A stretch of DNA of 64,000 nucleotides from Cyrtodaria siliqua (lineage: Eukaryota; Mollusca; Bivalvia; Adapedonta; Hiatellidae). Below the pieces are notes generated by a model, which saw only the letters and a program-made list of their open reading frames with translations, made no database searches and had not been told where the DNA came from. The stretch spans positions 248,001 to 312,000 of the forward strand of contig JAWPHD010001421.1 in assembly GCA_037043455.1 (NCBI GenBank), given 5' to 3'. A program made the position numbers and the translations under genes. Positions 53,370-64,000 of this stretch are shown here, piece after piece; positions within the stretch are counted from its first letter, which is position 1, and each line of letters begins with the position of its first letter.

Positions 53370-53441
53370 TCCCCAACCGGAACTCGAACCCAGGGTCTAT
53401 GTTATACCGTACCAGCGCTCTACCAACTGAGCTATCGAGGA
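53370..53441 (-). repeat. tRNA-like element 2 (SINE or tRNA pseudogene)
   Basis: About 240 bp from the first, same orientation and sequence family. The acceptor stem pairs fully if G-U pairs are allowed and the T arm pairs well, but the anticodon stem is degenerate. It probably belongs to a tRNA-derived SINE family. Confidence 0.55.
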
Positions 53442-53476
53442 TATACGGCTAGGAATACATTATTCGCCATTTACCT

Positions 53477-53518
53477 GGGGGGGGGGGGGGGCGGGGGGTG
53501 GGGTGGGGGTAGGGGTGG
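53477..53518 (+). repeat. G-run, potential G-quadruplex
   Basis: A run of 15 G followed by further G-tracts (GGGGGG, GGGG, GGGGG, GGGG) within 42 bp. It is capable of quadruplex formation on the plus strand. Confidence 0.8.
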
Positions 53519-56381
53519 CACTCGTCAGTTTCTCACGAATGTCCATGGTGTAAACAGAAAGCATCGTTTAGGTCCATGGATGGTATTTATAATAATTATG
53601 AGGTGCATGATTGATGTTTTTTCAGTTTTGAGTACTTCTAAGTTTATTTTGGTGTATTGGAATGTGCATTCTTTTGGTTTTTATGAGGTTATAAATATAA
53701 AAATGCGAAACTATCAAAAACTTCCAAAAGGTAGGTAAAATGGCTGATTTTGACTCACTGTGTGATCAGCATGCAATAATTTTTTAAAAAGCCGGCGAAG
53801 GTATGTAAAAATTAGCATTTCCTGATATGCAAGAGCATGATGAGAGGAGAAATGACCCTGATATGCTTAGAAGAATTCTTCTTTTTTTATTGCCCTTTGA
53901 AATATTGCTAAAATTGCTTTTTTACCATGTTTTGAGGGGTGGGGTAATCTTAACGAAATGGGACTAAAGTTGGACAGAAAATGCTTTTTGATACTTTTAT
54001 TTGGTATGGAAACATATGACAAAATGATGGTGTGATTTATTTTTGCTCAAGGATTCAGGCTAAGGGCTTGTCATGGGTTTGATTATTGAGAAATTTACAT
54101 TAAACTGTGGAGTGCCCCTCATTACGGTAGACACAGTGGTCCTATATAAGATACTAGCAGACATATTGGTCCTGTAGAAGGTCAGATACGCCAAAAATAC
54201 GACAGACTCAGTTGTCTTGTTAAGGTAAATATGATGCCAAAGGTAGCAAGCATTATGACTGAAATGGTAGCCTAGCAGAAGTACATGTTGTTACAACCGA
54301 GCGGCCTCTCGTCTTGCAAGTGACGTAAATTCCTGTCAGGACTCACTTGTTCTATACCATTAAAGTTATTGAACTTGGAATAACTACAACTTTCTACTGT
54401 ATTTACTCCTTTATATACTAGTATAGTATTGTGGCAAGTACTTTCAGAACAAAAACAATATCTTTTAAAGCCTTTTATATTGTAAATGGACTCTCAGTTA
54501 ACATCCGGCCGATAGTCGCTTATTCCGCAAATTACCCGAAAATGCCCCGTGATGCACCTCTAATACTCAACTACTGGTATCAATAATGGCGTCACCCGGC
54601 GCGAAATATGAAAATCTGCCAATTTCCAAACAGGCCAAAATGCGACTGCTCCCCACGGATTCTGAATGCTGAAAATCCTCGATTCTTAAAATCGGCTGCT
54701 TTTATACTAAACTCAGATCCAACCAAATTTGGTTGGGCGATCCAACAGAATCTTGTTGGAAAATCAACAACTCTATAGGATATCGTAGGGCAGTTGGGAA
54801 TCCACAGATTCATGTCGGGACGTCGGGTCAGCTCAACCATATTATGTTGGGAGAGTTTACATTTGACTTATACAATAACTAATTTAAGATTTAAACCTGT
54901 ACCGATATTCAATACTTACAAACAATGAATGATGAAATAAAACAATGAAATATCTCCGTGTGGCCTTAAACTGCGAAGAAGTCAAGCGTTACAAGTCTAA
55001 AAATAGATTTGTATACACAAAAGAGCTCACCTTAGTGGAGGTATAGCGCTGAAATTGAAAGTCATTTGCTCAGTAAATCTACATCAAATATACATCTTTG
55101 CACAATGAACAATGACAAATCATGACAATTTATGATATAAATAGTGTTTATGGATGGAGGTTATCCTACACTTGAAGTGATAAGATGAAGAATGTACGAA
55201 ACCTCATGAAAATAAACTGGTAATATTACTTTCCCCCAACCACTTGCTTACAATACAGTTTTGGTGTATTGAAAACGTATTCAAAACAACAATTTACAGT
55301 AAACTGACATTCATAAATATGATAAGTTATTAACTTTATATAATCTAAAACAAATCTTCTTAGATCGTATGTTTAAAATATCAAGCTATCTGAAGTTATC
55401 CCAAAGTATGAGCAAAGGGACTTTGACAGAGAGGCCTAATCATTAAAATATGATACCAGATGACACCAACTTTACACATTAACCGACAACAGAAACATGG
55501 GGCTCTATAGAGTTCATGTCATGCCAAAGGTCACCAAAAATACTTTATGACAGGCACGAGTATCCGATAAGAAACATACTACGCAAAACGTCGCCAGCAT
55601 TACCTTACGACAGACACGTGATTCGTTGGTACAGTGTGTGTTTACGGCCTGGTATTCCATTTGGGTTATAACGTTGAGAATTGCGCTCACTGTTATAATT
55701 GTGTTACTGAATATAACGGGATCTGAAAACGTTGGTATTCAATCATATATCCTTAGAGACGCGTTTAAATGAGTGTAGATGCTATGTTTTCGTGCCTTGT
55801 TAACATTATCTAACAACATTGGCCAAGAAAATGTAGTCAACTAAATTTATCTCGTTAAATATACTGAGTAATGTTCATTTGTATATAACTGCTATCTCCA
55901 GCTCGCGTGTTGCATCATATTTAACCGTATATGCACGCCTATATTGCATTCAAAATAATACAGATTAGAACTAAAGCACCATGCAAATAACAAAACATGG
56001 CACACTCTTCGTATAACCAAATAACAAATTACTTTAAATCAGTTGAAGGCAAGGAAAAATATCAAGTAAAGTTAATATTCTGTTACTGTATGTGTTATAC
56101 TATTCAGACCTTACCTGTCATACAAGTGTCAGATGTTTCATAACAATTTTAATTTTAAAGAGTTTTTTATTTTACTGTATAAGTGTATGGAAGCAGGCCT
56201 TGAATTCACCAACTATTCTTGAGAATATTCTTAGACTTAAACTCAAGTATTCACATTCCAGTCACTATTATTTTTATAAACGTTCATAGCAGGCTGCTAT
56301 GTATATATATGATGCGTACTGATTAAAAAATAGCAACTTCTTACGATTGTTTATTTTGAAGGTCATGGAAATATTTGTGAA
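53519..56381. other. Intergenic, no gene recognised
   Basis: About 2.9 kb without recognised coding sequence. Short frames (for example 54592-54840 minus) have no known domain. No clear repeats noticed apart from local AT-rich stretches. Confidence 0.35.
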
Positions 56382-56628
56382 CGAAATTTCAGTACTTGTC
56401 CTAAAGTCTAAGAATAGTCTGAAGAACGGTTAGTGAATTCCAGCCAGGACATTGGAAATCGCCAACAACAATAAAAAACAACACATTCCAGTCTCGATTT
56501 GATTGAGTCGGTTTGTTCATGAACGTTAGTGACAATGCTCAATATTTAAAATGCCAATAGTACGAAATGATCAGCCACCCCAAAGATGGTATGAATATGA
56601 CAGTGAACATGGAACCTTTTCATACCAT
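56382..56628 (+). repeat. 247-bp direct repeat, first copy
   Basis: From CGAAATTTCAG to CATACCAT. It appears identical to 56661-56907, with a 32-bp spacer between. Confidence 0.9.
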
Positions 56629-56660
56629 TCAATATTCAGCGGCGTATGATCCTATTTTCT

Positions 56661-56907
56661 CGAAATTTCAGTACTTGTCCTAAAGTCTAAGAATAGTCTG
56701 AAGAACGGTTAGTGAATTCCAGCCAGGACATTGGAAATCGCCAACAACAATAAAAAACAACACATTCCAGTCTCGATTTGATTGAGTCGGTTTGTTCATG
56801 AACGTTAGTGACAATGCTCAATATTTAAAATGCCAATAGTACGAAATGATCAGCCACCCCAAAGATGGTATGAATATGACAGTGAACATGGAACCTTTTC
56901 ATACCAT
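56661..56907 (+). repeat. 247-bp direct repeat, second copy
   Basis: No mismatch to the first copy was seen, so the duplication is recent or gene-converted, or it is an assembly artefact. Confidence 0.9.
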
Positions 56908-56924
56908 AATAGTGAACACTTTGA

Positions 56925-57140
56925 ATGTGTGTGAGTATGAAACGAGGCTCTGCCGAGGTTCCGATTAAAACGGTTATACCGAGAATTTCAATTCCATATC
57001 TGAACCGGATACCCATGATTGATTCTTTTTCTTGCGTATCATTTACATTCTGCATATTGACGTCGCATGACTTCATGCAACTTTCATTGGCGACCTTTAT
57101 CTTCCTACATGATCAGGCTTTCCACCCAGTAGGGGAGCAG
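56925..57140 (+). repeat. Dispersed repeat, relative of 62255-62520
   Basis: GAACCGGATACCCATGATTG, then ATTCTTTTTCTTGC and a later GATCAGGCT segment recur in order at 62.3-62.5 kb with substitutions. Non-coding. Confidence 0.5.
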
Positions 57141-59689
57141 ACAAGTCAATTCACATTTAACTCAAACATAAATAATTGGTGTTGGAGGCAACGTAGTTCC
57201 CATTTTGTATTTTGTTTGTTTAATTTTACATAAGTACTAAGCACAATATGACCTATTTATGTGTCGATGTGCTGTAAAACACCATTTTTATTTTTAGTAT
57301 AAAAAGTCTGAGACTAAGTGCAGGACTGGTGCATAATGCCACATATTTTGCAAAGAACATACATTGATAAATTCATAGATTTTTTGAAGCTGCGCTTACC
57401 TACATACTGGCTTATACAAGGCTCTTGATGTAGTTATTACTTTGAGACTGGGAAACTTGACTTGAATCTGGCTGTGGTAATACTGAACACTGCCTCTAGC
57501 TAACTTAGCAGACCTGAAAAAAACAAGTAATATATAATATTGTTTCATTTGTTTTTAATATTAATAACTCTGTCCAACTTTCTCAATGCTAACAATGTCA
57601 GCATTCCATAACATTTTACTTAAAACACAACTGGAATTGAAAGTGGTGCTTTCCAGAAGATACTGTCCAAAATGTAAGTCACAGGTGGCATTCATGAACA
57701 AATAGTATTTTCAAGGCTTACATTTTCATCAATTATTCATCACTCATGTGTTCTAAAAAATGATCAGAATTAAGTTAATGTATATGAACCACCACCGTTT
57801 TACATGTTTCAACGTTAAACACTTGTCATACACAAATTAAAAGTGTATTTACTTACATAGGCTACAGTACAGACAATGCCATGACCCATTTCAGGCATTT
57901 GCTGGTGTGTTCCACTTTTCAATTTTAATTCTCTACATTGTCTACTGTAATAGATCTATTTGTTGTTGTTTGTAAATTACGCACTGATGCAAAACTTGGA
58001 ATTATATACGATCGTGATTGTAACACTGTTTTAATTCTACTCCTGTGCAAATAAATTGAAATAATCCATCGGTCTATCGGGCCGTATACGATCTATCTGT
58101 GTATACACGTATCAGCATTATTTGACCTTTGAATGTGTGTGAGCTATTTTTAGCACATTCCTTAGCTATTTATAACCGTTCAAATCAATTCACAATATTT
58201 AGTTTCTGTGACTGTGTGACATTATGATATTAATTTGTCCAGGGAGAAGTGGGTTTGTGGCGTGCGACTGACTGGCCCTGGGCTGGGTATTTTTCTGTGT
58301 CGCCGCCATTTTGAATAGCCTCTGAAAGAGTGAAATGCAGGTACCAACTTTCAAAACGGGCACGCAAAATGTATATTCACGAAAAAATTAGAAATTTTCA
58401 AAAAAGATAGATCAGGTAATCATCTTCGACTCCTGGCAATTTCAACAATATTTAAAAATATACAATTGTTGTACCCGTTTTGAAACACTGGCAATTTCGA
58501 AGAAAACAAAAACTAGTTTTTTTCGATCTTCGCATTTGTACCGCGATTTCCGACTGATATCTCAATAAAACCTGTCAACACGATTGTTTGATGAATCTCC
58601 GACATAATAACTGACTTCTGATATGATTTGTTTTCTTTGCCATCTAGTATAAGCTTTAAACTAGTGTTTCTGAAAAGAGTACTATAAAATCCTCGCATCT
58701 GCACGTGCTAAAATATTAAACTTAACCAAGACCCCGACTTAACATAATGTGCTGGCATGGCCCAGCAATAGCACGGTGGACGATAGCAATCTGGAGCTTC
58801 CGGTTCAAGTCACACATGCACCACTGAGTTTCTGTGTTTTCGCGCAATACACCTTGCCTCAGCCTTGTTTGTTCCTCAGCCTCTTTTGTTGGATTGGGAT
58901 TGAAACTGGGGAGTCTATCCTCCGAGCACGATAAACAACCATAGAAATATATACATTAGTAAGAGTAAGACAGGTTCTCGAATTCCTATGTGTCATGTGG
59001 GCGGATCTAAATAAGGTATACCGGTAATGTGTTGATTTAGCAGAAAACGATTATTTTTAATTTATCGTACATGTAAAAAAAGTTCTATAATCACTATTCA
59101 TTTACATATTTCAATTCTACAACGTGTTACCTATTTAAGTTGAAACAAAATATCATGTATGTCATTTTTATTTTCAGAGCCCGGAGTCCTGAGATGCTGG
59201 GAGTTAGCTGAAAATAGTTAGTGAAGTCACAATATATATGGGAGGATTTTATTGAAACAGTCACATATAACTTTTTACAACATTAACAACAGAATCAGAA
59301 ATACTTAAACGAACAAGAATAGTATATAATAACACGATGGTGTACAATATTTTTTTATTTTTTTTATGAATCATGAATCAGCAATACCTCATACGGACAG
59401 TACTAGCATCAACTTCAAGAAAAATATGTCTAGTAAGAGGATCACCAGTTCAGCCAGCACAATATCATATCAACATGCATATCCGACTGTTGACAGAGGT
59501 GGATTGATGGCGACATTAACTGGACAGTTCATTGGAGTTGCTCAAAATAAGGGCTAATATGAAAATATAAATGTGTTTATGTTAATCTGACCGGCCGTGC
59601 CTAATTTATTTATTGGATTAAAATGTTTTCTGAATTGTATTGGATTATATAAAAGTTTGTGGAATAACAGATGGCAGGAGGTGTATATT
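57141..59689. other. Intergenic, no gene recognised
   Basis: About 2.5 kb. Short frames at 58513-58704 and 58749-58934 have no recognised homology. No tandem or inverted repeat of note. Confidence 0.35.
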
Positions 59690-59745
59690 ACTGGTTCTAC
59701 CCAGAAGAAAAGTGAGTGGTCTGCCTCACCAAAGAAACAACAAAC
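59690..59745 (+). repeat. SINE-like tail fragment
   Basis: TATTACTGGTTCTACCCAGAAGAAAAG and the GTCTGCC segment match the 3' part of the repeats at 60.5, 62.9 and 63.5 kb. Confidence 0.4.
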
Positions 59746-60469
59746 AAATACATGTATAGATATAACCCCACATATGTTCAAAATGACTTGCACCATATAA
59801 ACAATACGGGCTGAGAGGTGCGCATATTAAAGGGACAAGCAGCAATCTTTTTTTTTTAAATTCCAAAATGTAACTTATATAATTTAAATATATGCAAGCG
59901 GGTGTAAAGTGAAAATAAATTATTAATAAATCAATCAAGGTGCAAATTTTAATGCTTGATAAATACTTGATAAATGCTGTGTGTCCCTTTAATAAATAAA
60001 AACAATTATTGTATGATGCAATTTAATTTGTTATGTAATACCCTTTATATTTGGGATGTTTTGATGTAAATATTTGAAATAAAATGTTTTAAATCAAATA
60101 AATAATTCATTTTGATATCTGACTTGATACATATTTTTTACTTAGTCATGAAAGATAATATTTAAGGCCTTAATATGTACCTTAAATGTTTATTGTTTAC
60201 CATTGAATGGTGAGGCGGCATATGGTGTTAGTTATCTGTGCGTCTATATCCTTCCACAGTTTTTAACCAATCTTTTCGAAACTTTACATGATCTTTATCT
60301 ATGATGTCTAGAGGAGCATATCGATTTTGCATCAAAATAAAATTTATTTATGAATATATATTCTTGCATTGTACAATTTTCCACGGATTGTTTTCAGTGC
60401 GGTCATTCAAGTCCCATGGACATATTGAGTTATGGAGATGTTCGGTTGCCTTTTTTATATTTGTATACA
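59746..60469. other. Intergenic, nothing recognised
   Basis: AT-rich, no gene or structured repeat seen. Confidence 0.35.
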
Positions 60470-60600
60470 TTCTCATCTTCACCTCTCACCGCTGCGGGTT
60501 CAATTCCCACTGGGAGCTCAACTTATAGGTGAGAAAGTGTCGATTCTTACAGATAGCAGTAAGTACACAGTACTGGTTCTACCCAGGAAATATGGCCTAC
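60470..60600 (+). repeat. Short dispersed repeat with tRNA-like B box (SINE candidate)
   Basis: CACCGCTGCGGGTTCAATTCCCACTGGGAGCTC contains a B-box-like GGGTTCAATTC. It is followed by GAGAAAGTGTCGATTCTTAC and CTGGTTCTACCCAGGAAA. Copies also lie at 62865-62970 (plus) and 63485-63605 (minus). Confidence 0.5.
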
Positions 60601-60939
60601 AATGTGCTATAATGACATAAAACACAATTCAACTTTAAAAATATAAAGTAAAAAAAATGGCCTTCTTTATTTTCCTTCGATGCTATCAGTATAAGTATTA
60701 CGACAGTGTTTCTGTCTGATAAAAAATTCATCATAGGTTTCAACCGACAAATGGTCTATATTTAAACTAATACAAGTAAGATGGGGCCCTCAAACCCTTT
60801 TATGTGTGGGTGATATATTCCACGGTTGATTTATGATACTAGCATGGGACAGCTACAGTACATATGACAGTGCTGAGTGCAGTTGCGGATGAATTGAATT
60901 GAATATTTAACGGCTCATCAACACAGTACAGGTTATTTA
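60601..60939. other. Intergenic, nothing recognised
   Basis: No gene or repeat identified except the start of the next dispersed repeat (TTTAACGGCTCATCA at about 60906). Confidence 0.3.
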
Positions 60940-61190
60940 GAGCCGCCCCAGAGAGAGGGGAAGGATACATAGGAATCCGGGAACCGTGCCCTACTCTTAT
61001 TATCGAATAGATTCCTATGGTTCTTTAACATGCTCGGATGATAGACCTATACGCGGGACCACCCGGTTTACGTCCCCATCCGACGGACGAGGCTATATAA
61101 GGGAAAGTGTCTTGCCCAAGAACACACCGACAAAACTCAGTGGCACCACGTCCGGTTACAAATCTGCTCGCTACTGACTGCGCCAAGTTG
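60940..61190 (+). repeat. Dispersed non-coding repeat (relative of 31330-31600)
   Basis: It shares CGAATAGAT, TTCTTTAACATGCTC, TTTACGTCCCCATCCGACGG and TTGCCCAAGAACACACCG with the copy at 31.4 kb. The class is unknown. Confidence 0.5.
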
Positions 61191-62198
61191 CGGATGACAA
61201 TTAGACACTGGACAGTCTAGTCAAAAACACAGCATCAAATATATTATCTGAATATGTTTAAGAATGTATGCTTGCAAGAGCTTTCAAAAACAGACTTTCA
61301 TGATTTTAGTTGGGGTGGGATGGGGATTGGGCACATCCTTTTAAATCTCAGCTCAGATGCCCTCCCCCTCCTTCTCTCCACCCCAACTCCCACCTTGAAC
61401 AGTTGCGATTGTTACGTACACTTTCCACATATGAGAGGGTGCCCAATACTACCCGCTCCATCGAATACGCGCCTGCAGTTCTTGCGAGGTCAGTCGAGTC
61501 AAAATTACAGTTAAATCAAACAATTCGTATTTTCGTGTACTTTTGATAAAGAAATAACATGCTTTTCGTGATATGCAGCAAAATTCATGTAATGTGTGAG
61601 CTAAAACAACAATTCAAGTATCTCCTCGTATTTTATTTAACAAAAAACACACGGTTGTTGTCATTTTAATCGTATTCTAAAAATGGCATCTTATAGAGTT
61701 ATCGCCCCTCGCTTCGACATTTTACAAGGCGGGTCTGCATTTATCACGCAGTATTAAAGCTTCTAAAAAAAAGTCGGTACAGCCGAAAATCACGAAACTT
61801 AAAGCGGAAATGAAATTTCATGATCAAAAATTGTCACAATTTTCCAAATTATGTGTTTTTAAAAATTCAAGTTTTTAATACCGGTAGTGTAAAGCGTAAA
61901 TAGACTATTCAGTGGTGGTGGATATACGTGTACAGTGATATTAGATACAGAAGAAGTAACCTAGCAGTACCACTGCTGGGGTTCGCCATTTCTGGCGGTG
62001 AAGAATATTACAACAACAACAACAACAACAATGGCGGACATCTTTTTTTTTTTTTGACGTTGCCGAAAGATGACGTACTACTTTTCGTTGTCAAGCGTGG
62101 TTGCGATATTTGAAAGATGTAGGAAAATATCAAGGCTGCTCCCCTACTGACCACCCATGTAAAACGTTGATAACTTTATTCGGTATTCCAGAATATAA
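61191..62198. other. Intergenic, nothing recognised apart from a CAA/AAC microsatellite
   Basis: A short (CAA)n-like run at about 62011-62030 is followed by a T-run. No gene recognised. Confidence 0.35.
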
Positions 62199-62358
62199 GA
62201 ATCTTTCATGGGTATCCGGTGAAGATCGGGAATTCCAACACGACGTCTAATTGTTTTTTATCGGAACCGATGCTCTTGAACGGAACGAGGTTCCAAGTAA
62301 AACAATTATGCCGAGTGTTGGAATTTCCCTGTTTGAACTGGATACCCATGATTGATTC
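62199..62358. repeat. Foldback (MITE-like) element with about 44-bp arms
   Basis: The left arm has CATGGGTATCCGGT and GGGAATTCCAACAC; the right arm is the imperfect complement ending GGATACCCATGATTGATTC. The right arm and flank match the repeat at 56925-57140. Confidence 0.6.
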
Positions 62359-62699
62359 TTTTTCTTCCAAACCATTTATATTCTGCGCGTTGTCGTCGCC
62401 AATTACTATCGTTTTGCGTGTTTCCTTACACAAGGACGCAACGCAACTGTCATTGTTTATATCAGCGCCTGGCTTTTAGCTCCCCCATGTGTAAGATCAG
62501 GCTGTCCAGCACCAATGCAAAACACGGATCACCATATCCGGTATGCAAGAATACGTGTACTGAGACATCCCAGACAAGGCCTGGTAAATAGGTATTCAAT
62601 GGAACCGTCAGTGGCACAAGGGCGCCTATGGAGTTGTGTTTTCCTGGCATGTGCTTATTTCAGCAAGAACAATCTAACTTTATAAAATAAGCAGCAGAA

Positions 62700-63400
62700 A
62701 CAATGTTTTAATAGGAAAGAATTTATGAAACGAGGCATAGCTCTGCATTGAATAACTGATAAGGAAGACCTGTATAAAACTGTGTTCATGGCGATAGGTC
62801 TATATTTTGCCAATTTATAAGGTGTGTTCTGTTTTGTTGGATAGTAAAGGCGCTACGACTAAAACATGATCACCTCTCGCCGATGCGGGTTCGAACTCAC
62901 TGGGAGCTCGACATGTCGAGTGAGAAAATGCGCTGGAGATATACAGTATTGGTTCTACCAAAGAAACCTGAGCTTGTCTGCCACTACCACAAAACAATCG
63001 ATCGTCGTATATGGCGTAAAATGTTTTAACTATGACGTAAAACACAATTCAAACAGTTTTCTTAAAATGGTCATTACTCTGCGAAATGAAATTCAGAGTT
63101 ATTGAACATGTCAATGACATTGAATTATTGACAAGGAAGAACTGTATAAAGCGTTACGATAAAAGGTCAATATTTAGCCAAGTTAAGAGTTGCGGGTCAG
63201 CGTTTGAAAAGGGGCATAAATCTGTCGAAATGGAAGTCAGAGTTATTGTAACATTTTGCCTTGGGATATGAAGGACATGTGTATGATCTAGGTTAGGTTG
63301 CAGGTAAACAGTTTATAAAAAGGGCCTAACTCTACCGAGTTGAAATACAGAGTTATTGAACATGTCAATGGCATTGAATAATTGATAGCTGATGATTGAA
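62700..63400 (+). repeat. Diverged tandem repeat region with an embedded SINE candidate
   Basis: Segments like CAGAGTTATTGAACATGTCAATG recur at about 63092 and 63351, with a partial match at 63237. A related CATTGAATAACTGATAAGGAAG segment at about 62745 matches 63118. The spacing is irregular (115-260 bp), indicating old duplications. Confidence 0.45.
62865..62970 (+). repeat. SINE candidate, second copy
   Basis: CACCTCTCGCCGATGCGGGTTCGAACTCACTGGGAGCTCGAC includes a good B box. The tail has ATTGGTTCTACC, as in the 60.5 kb copy. Confidence 0.5.
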
Positions 63401-63484
63401 TTGTGTTTGACGTCCATTTCCCGCGTATTTTAGGCTACATATGACGGTCGATTTATTCGTGGTGCAGGCTGATCGCTCAGTTTT

Positions 63485-63605
63485 TCCTGGGTAGAACCAG
63501 TAATATATATCTGCCTTCATCCACAAGAATCGACACTTTCTCACTTATAAGTCGATCTCCCAGTAGGATTCAAACACACAGCGGTGAGAGGCGAGACAGG
63601 TTGAA
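63485..63605 (-). repeat. SINE candidate, minus-strand copy
   Basis: Reverse complement of the same family: CCTGGGTAGAACCAGTA, AAGAATCGACACTTTCTCAC, CTCCCAGTAGGATTCAAAC and AGCGGTGAGAG in order. Confidence 0.5.
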
Positions 63606-64000
63606 ACGCAGCATCCTTGAAAACAGTATAAAGTGTCACGGTCATCTATTGGTTCCCATCGTAACAATATAAAGAACCAGTCATCGAGTCGACAACGTTA
63701 ACAGTTAAGAGTAGGATATAAAAACAAATACATAATCTCCAGTCAAGTTAACGCAACACTGCTGTATCGTGTTCTTCATTTAGATGTAGTTAAAAGCGTG
63801 TTCCATTGATCTCTTGATCATTCATTGAAAAACATCAATATCGCAGCATAGCTGAGTCAGTATATACTTGCAGCTACAATCCGTGAATTTAATCATATCC
63901 GAGAGATTCGTTAAATTAATAATCATGTTACATAGTACGATGCCAACAGAAGCTTGGAACATTAGTAAAATGCATGTAGTTAACTGACATTAACTTTAAT
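63606..64000. other. Intergenic, nothing recognised
   Basis: No coding sequence, repeat or structured element recognised up to the window edge. Confidence 0.35.

Noticed and set aside
53129..53441. Functional tRNA genes
   Set aside because: A and B boxes are good but the anticodon stems and loop position 33 do not fit, and two near-identical degenerate units suggest SINE heads.

Overview
The window is eukaryotic, AT-rich and almost entirely made of transposable elements. The mix (Polinton/Maverick-type DNA viruses, a Penelope-like retroelement, CR1-like LINEs, a Ty3/Gypsy element, tRNA-like short repeats, MITE-like foldbacks, minisatellites) suggests a lophotrochozoan genome, most likely a bivalve mollusc. 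That host call is inference from repeat style; no intact host gene is visible. Layout: copy A of a Polinton-like element fills 1 to about 14810, with its left end outside the window. It is decayed and carries a 1.3 kb Penelope-like insertion. From 14.8 to 31.6 kb lie LINE remnants (17.0-20.8 and 21.4-22.4 kb), a possible first exon of a Mutator-like-domain protein (15.6-16.0 kb), foldback elements, a pair of 448-bp direct repeats, a 52-bp tandem repeat and a 45-bp minisatellite. From 31.6 to 32.5 kb is a permuted Penelope-like fragment. From 32.5 to 53.0 kb a Gypsy retrotransposon lies on the minus strand, split between primer-binding site and gag by Polinton copy B (34941-49627). From 53 to 64 kb there are tRNA-like elements, a G-run, duplications and dispersed repeats, with no gene recognised. 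Copy B is the best-preserved unit: 14,687 bp, flanked by a 6-bp duplication TGAGTA, the size expected of Polinton integrases. It encodes about 16 genes: a penton-like minor capsid protein, a double-jelly-roll major capsid protein (MCP), an A32-type packaging ATPase, several small membrane-anchored virion candidates, a candidate OB-fold protein, a retrovirus-like integrase, a protein-primed family B DNA polymerase and a zinc-finger protein. Genes are packed on both strands with short overlaps and AT-rich A-tract leaders just before each ATG. The set supports a virion-forming, protein-primed, integrating dsDNA virus. Several genes are broken in both copies, so these look like endogenised remnants. 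Four things stand out. All three visible element ends are palindromes sharing a conserved 34-nt apex but with arms of different sequence, plus a second co-varying hairpin inside each end of copy B. Copy B's polymerase contains a tandem, strongly diverged duplication of one module. The two copies are mosaic: most structural genes and the integrase are nearly identical, while the polymerase and the N-terminal half of a coiled-coil virion candidate are strongly diverged. No adenovirus-type maturation protease is recognisable in either copy. All identity statements come from reading by eye, not from an alignment program.
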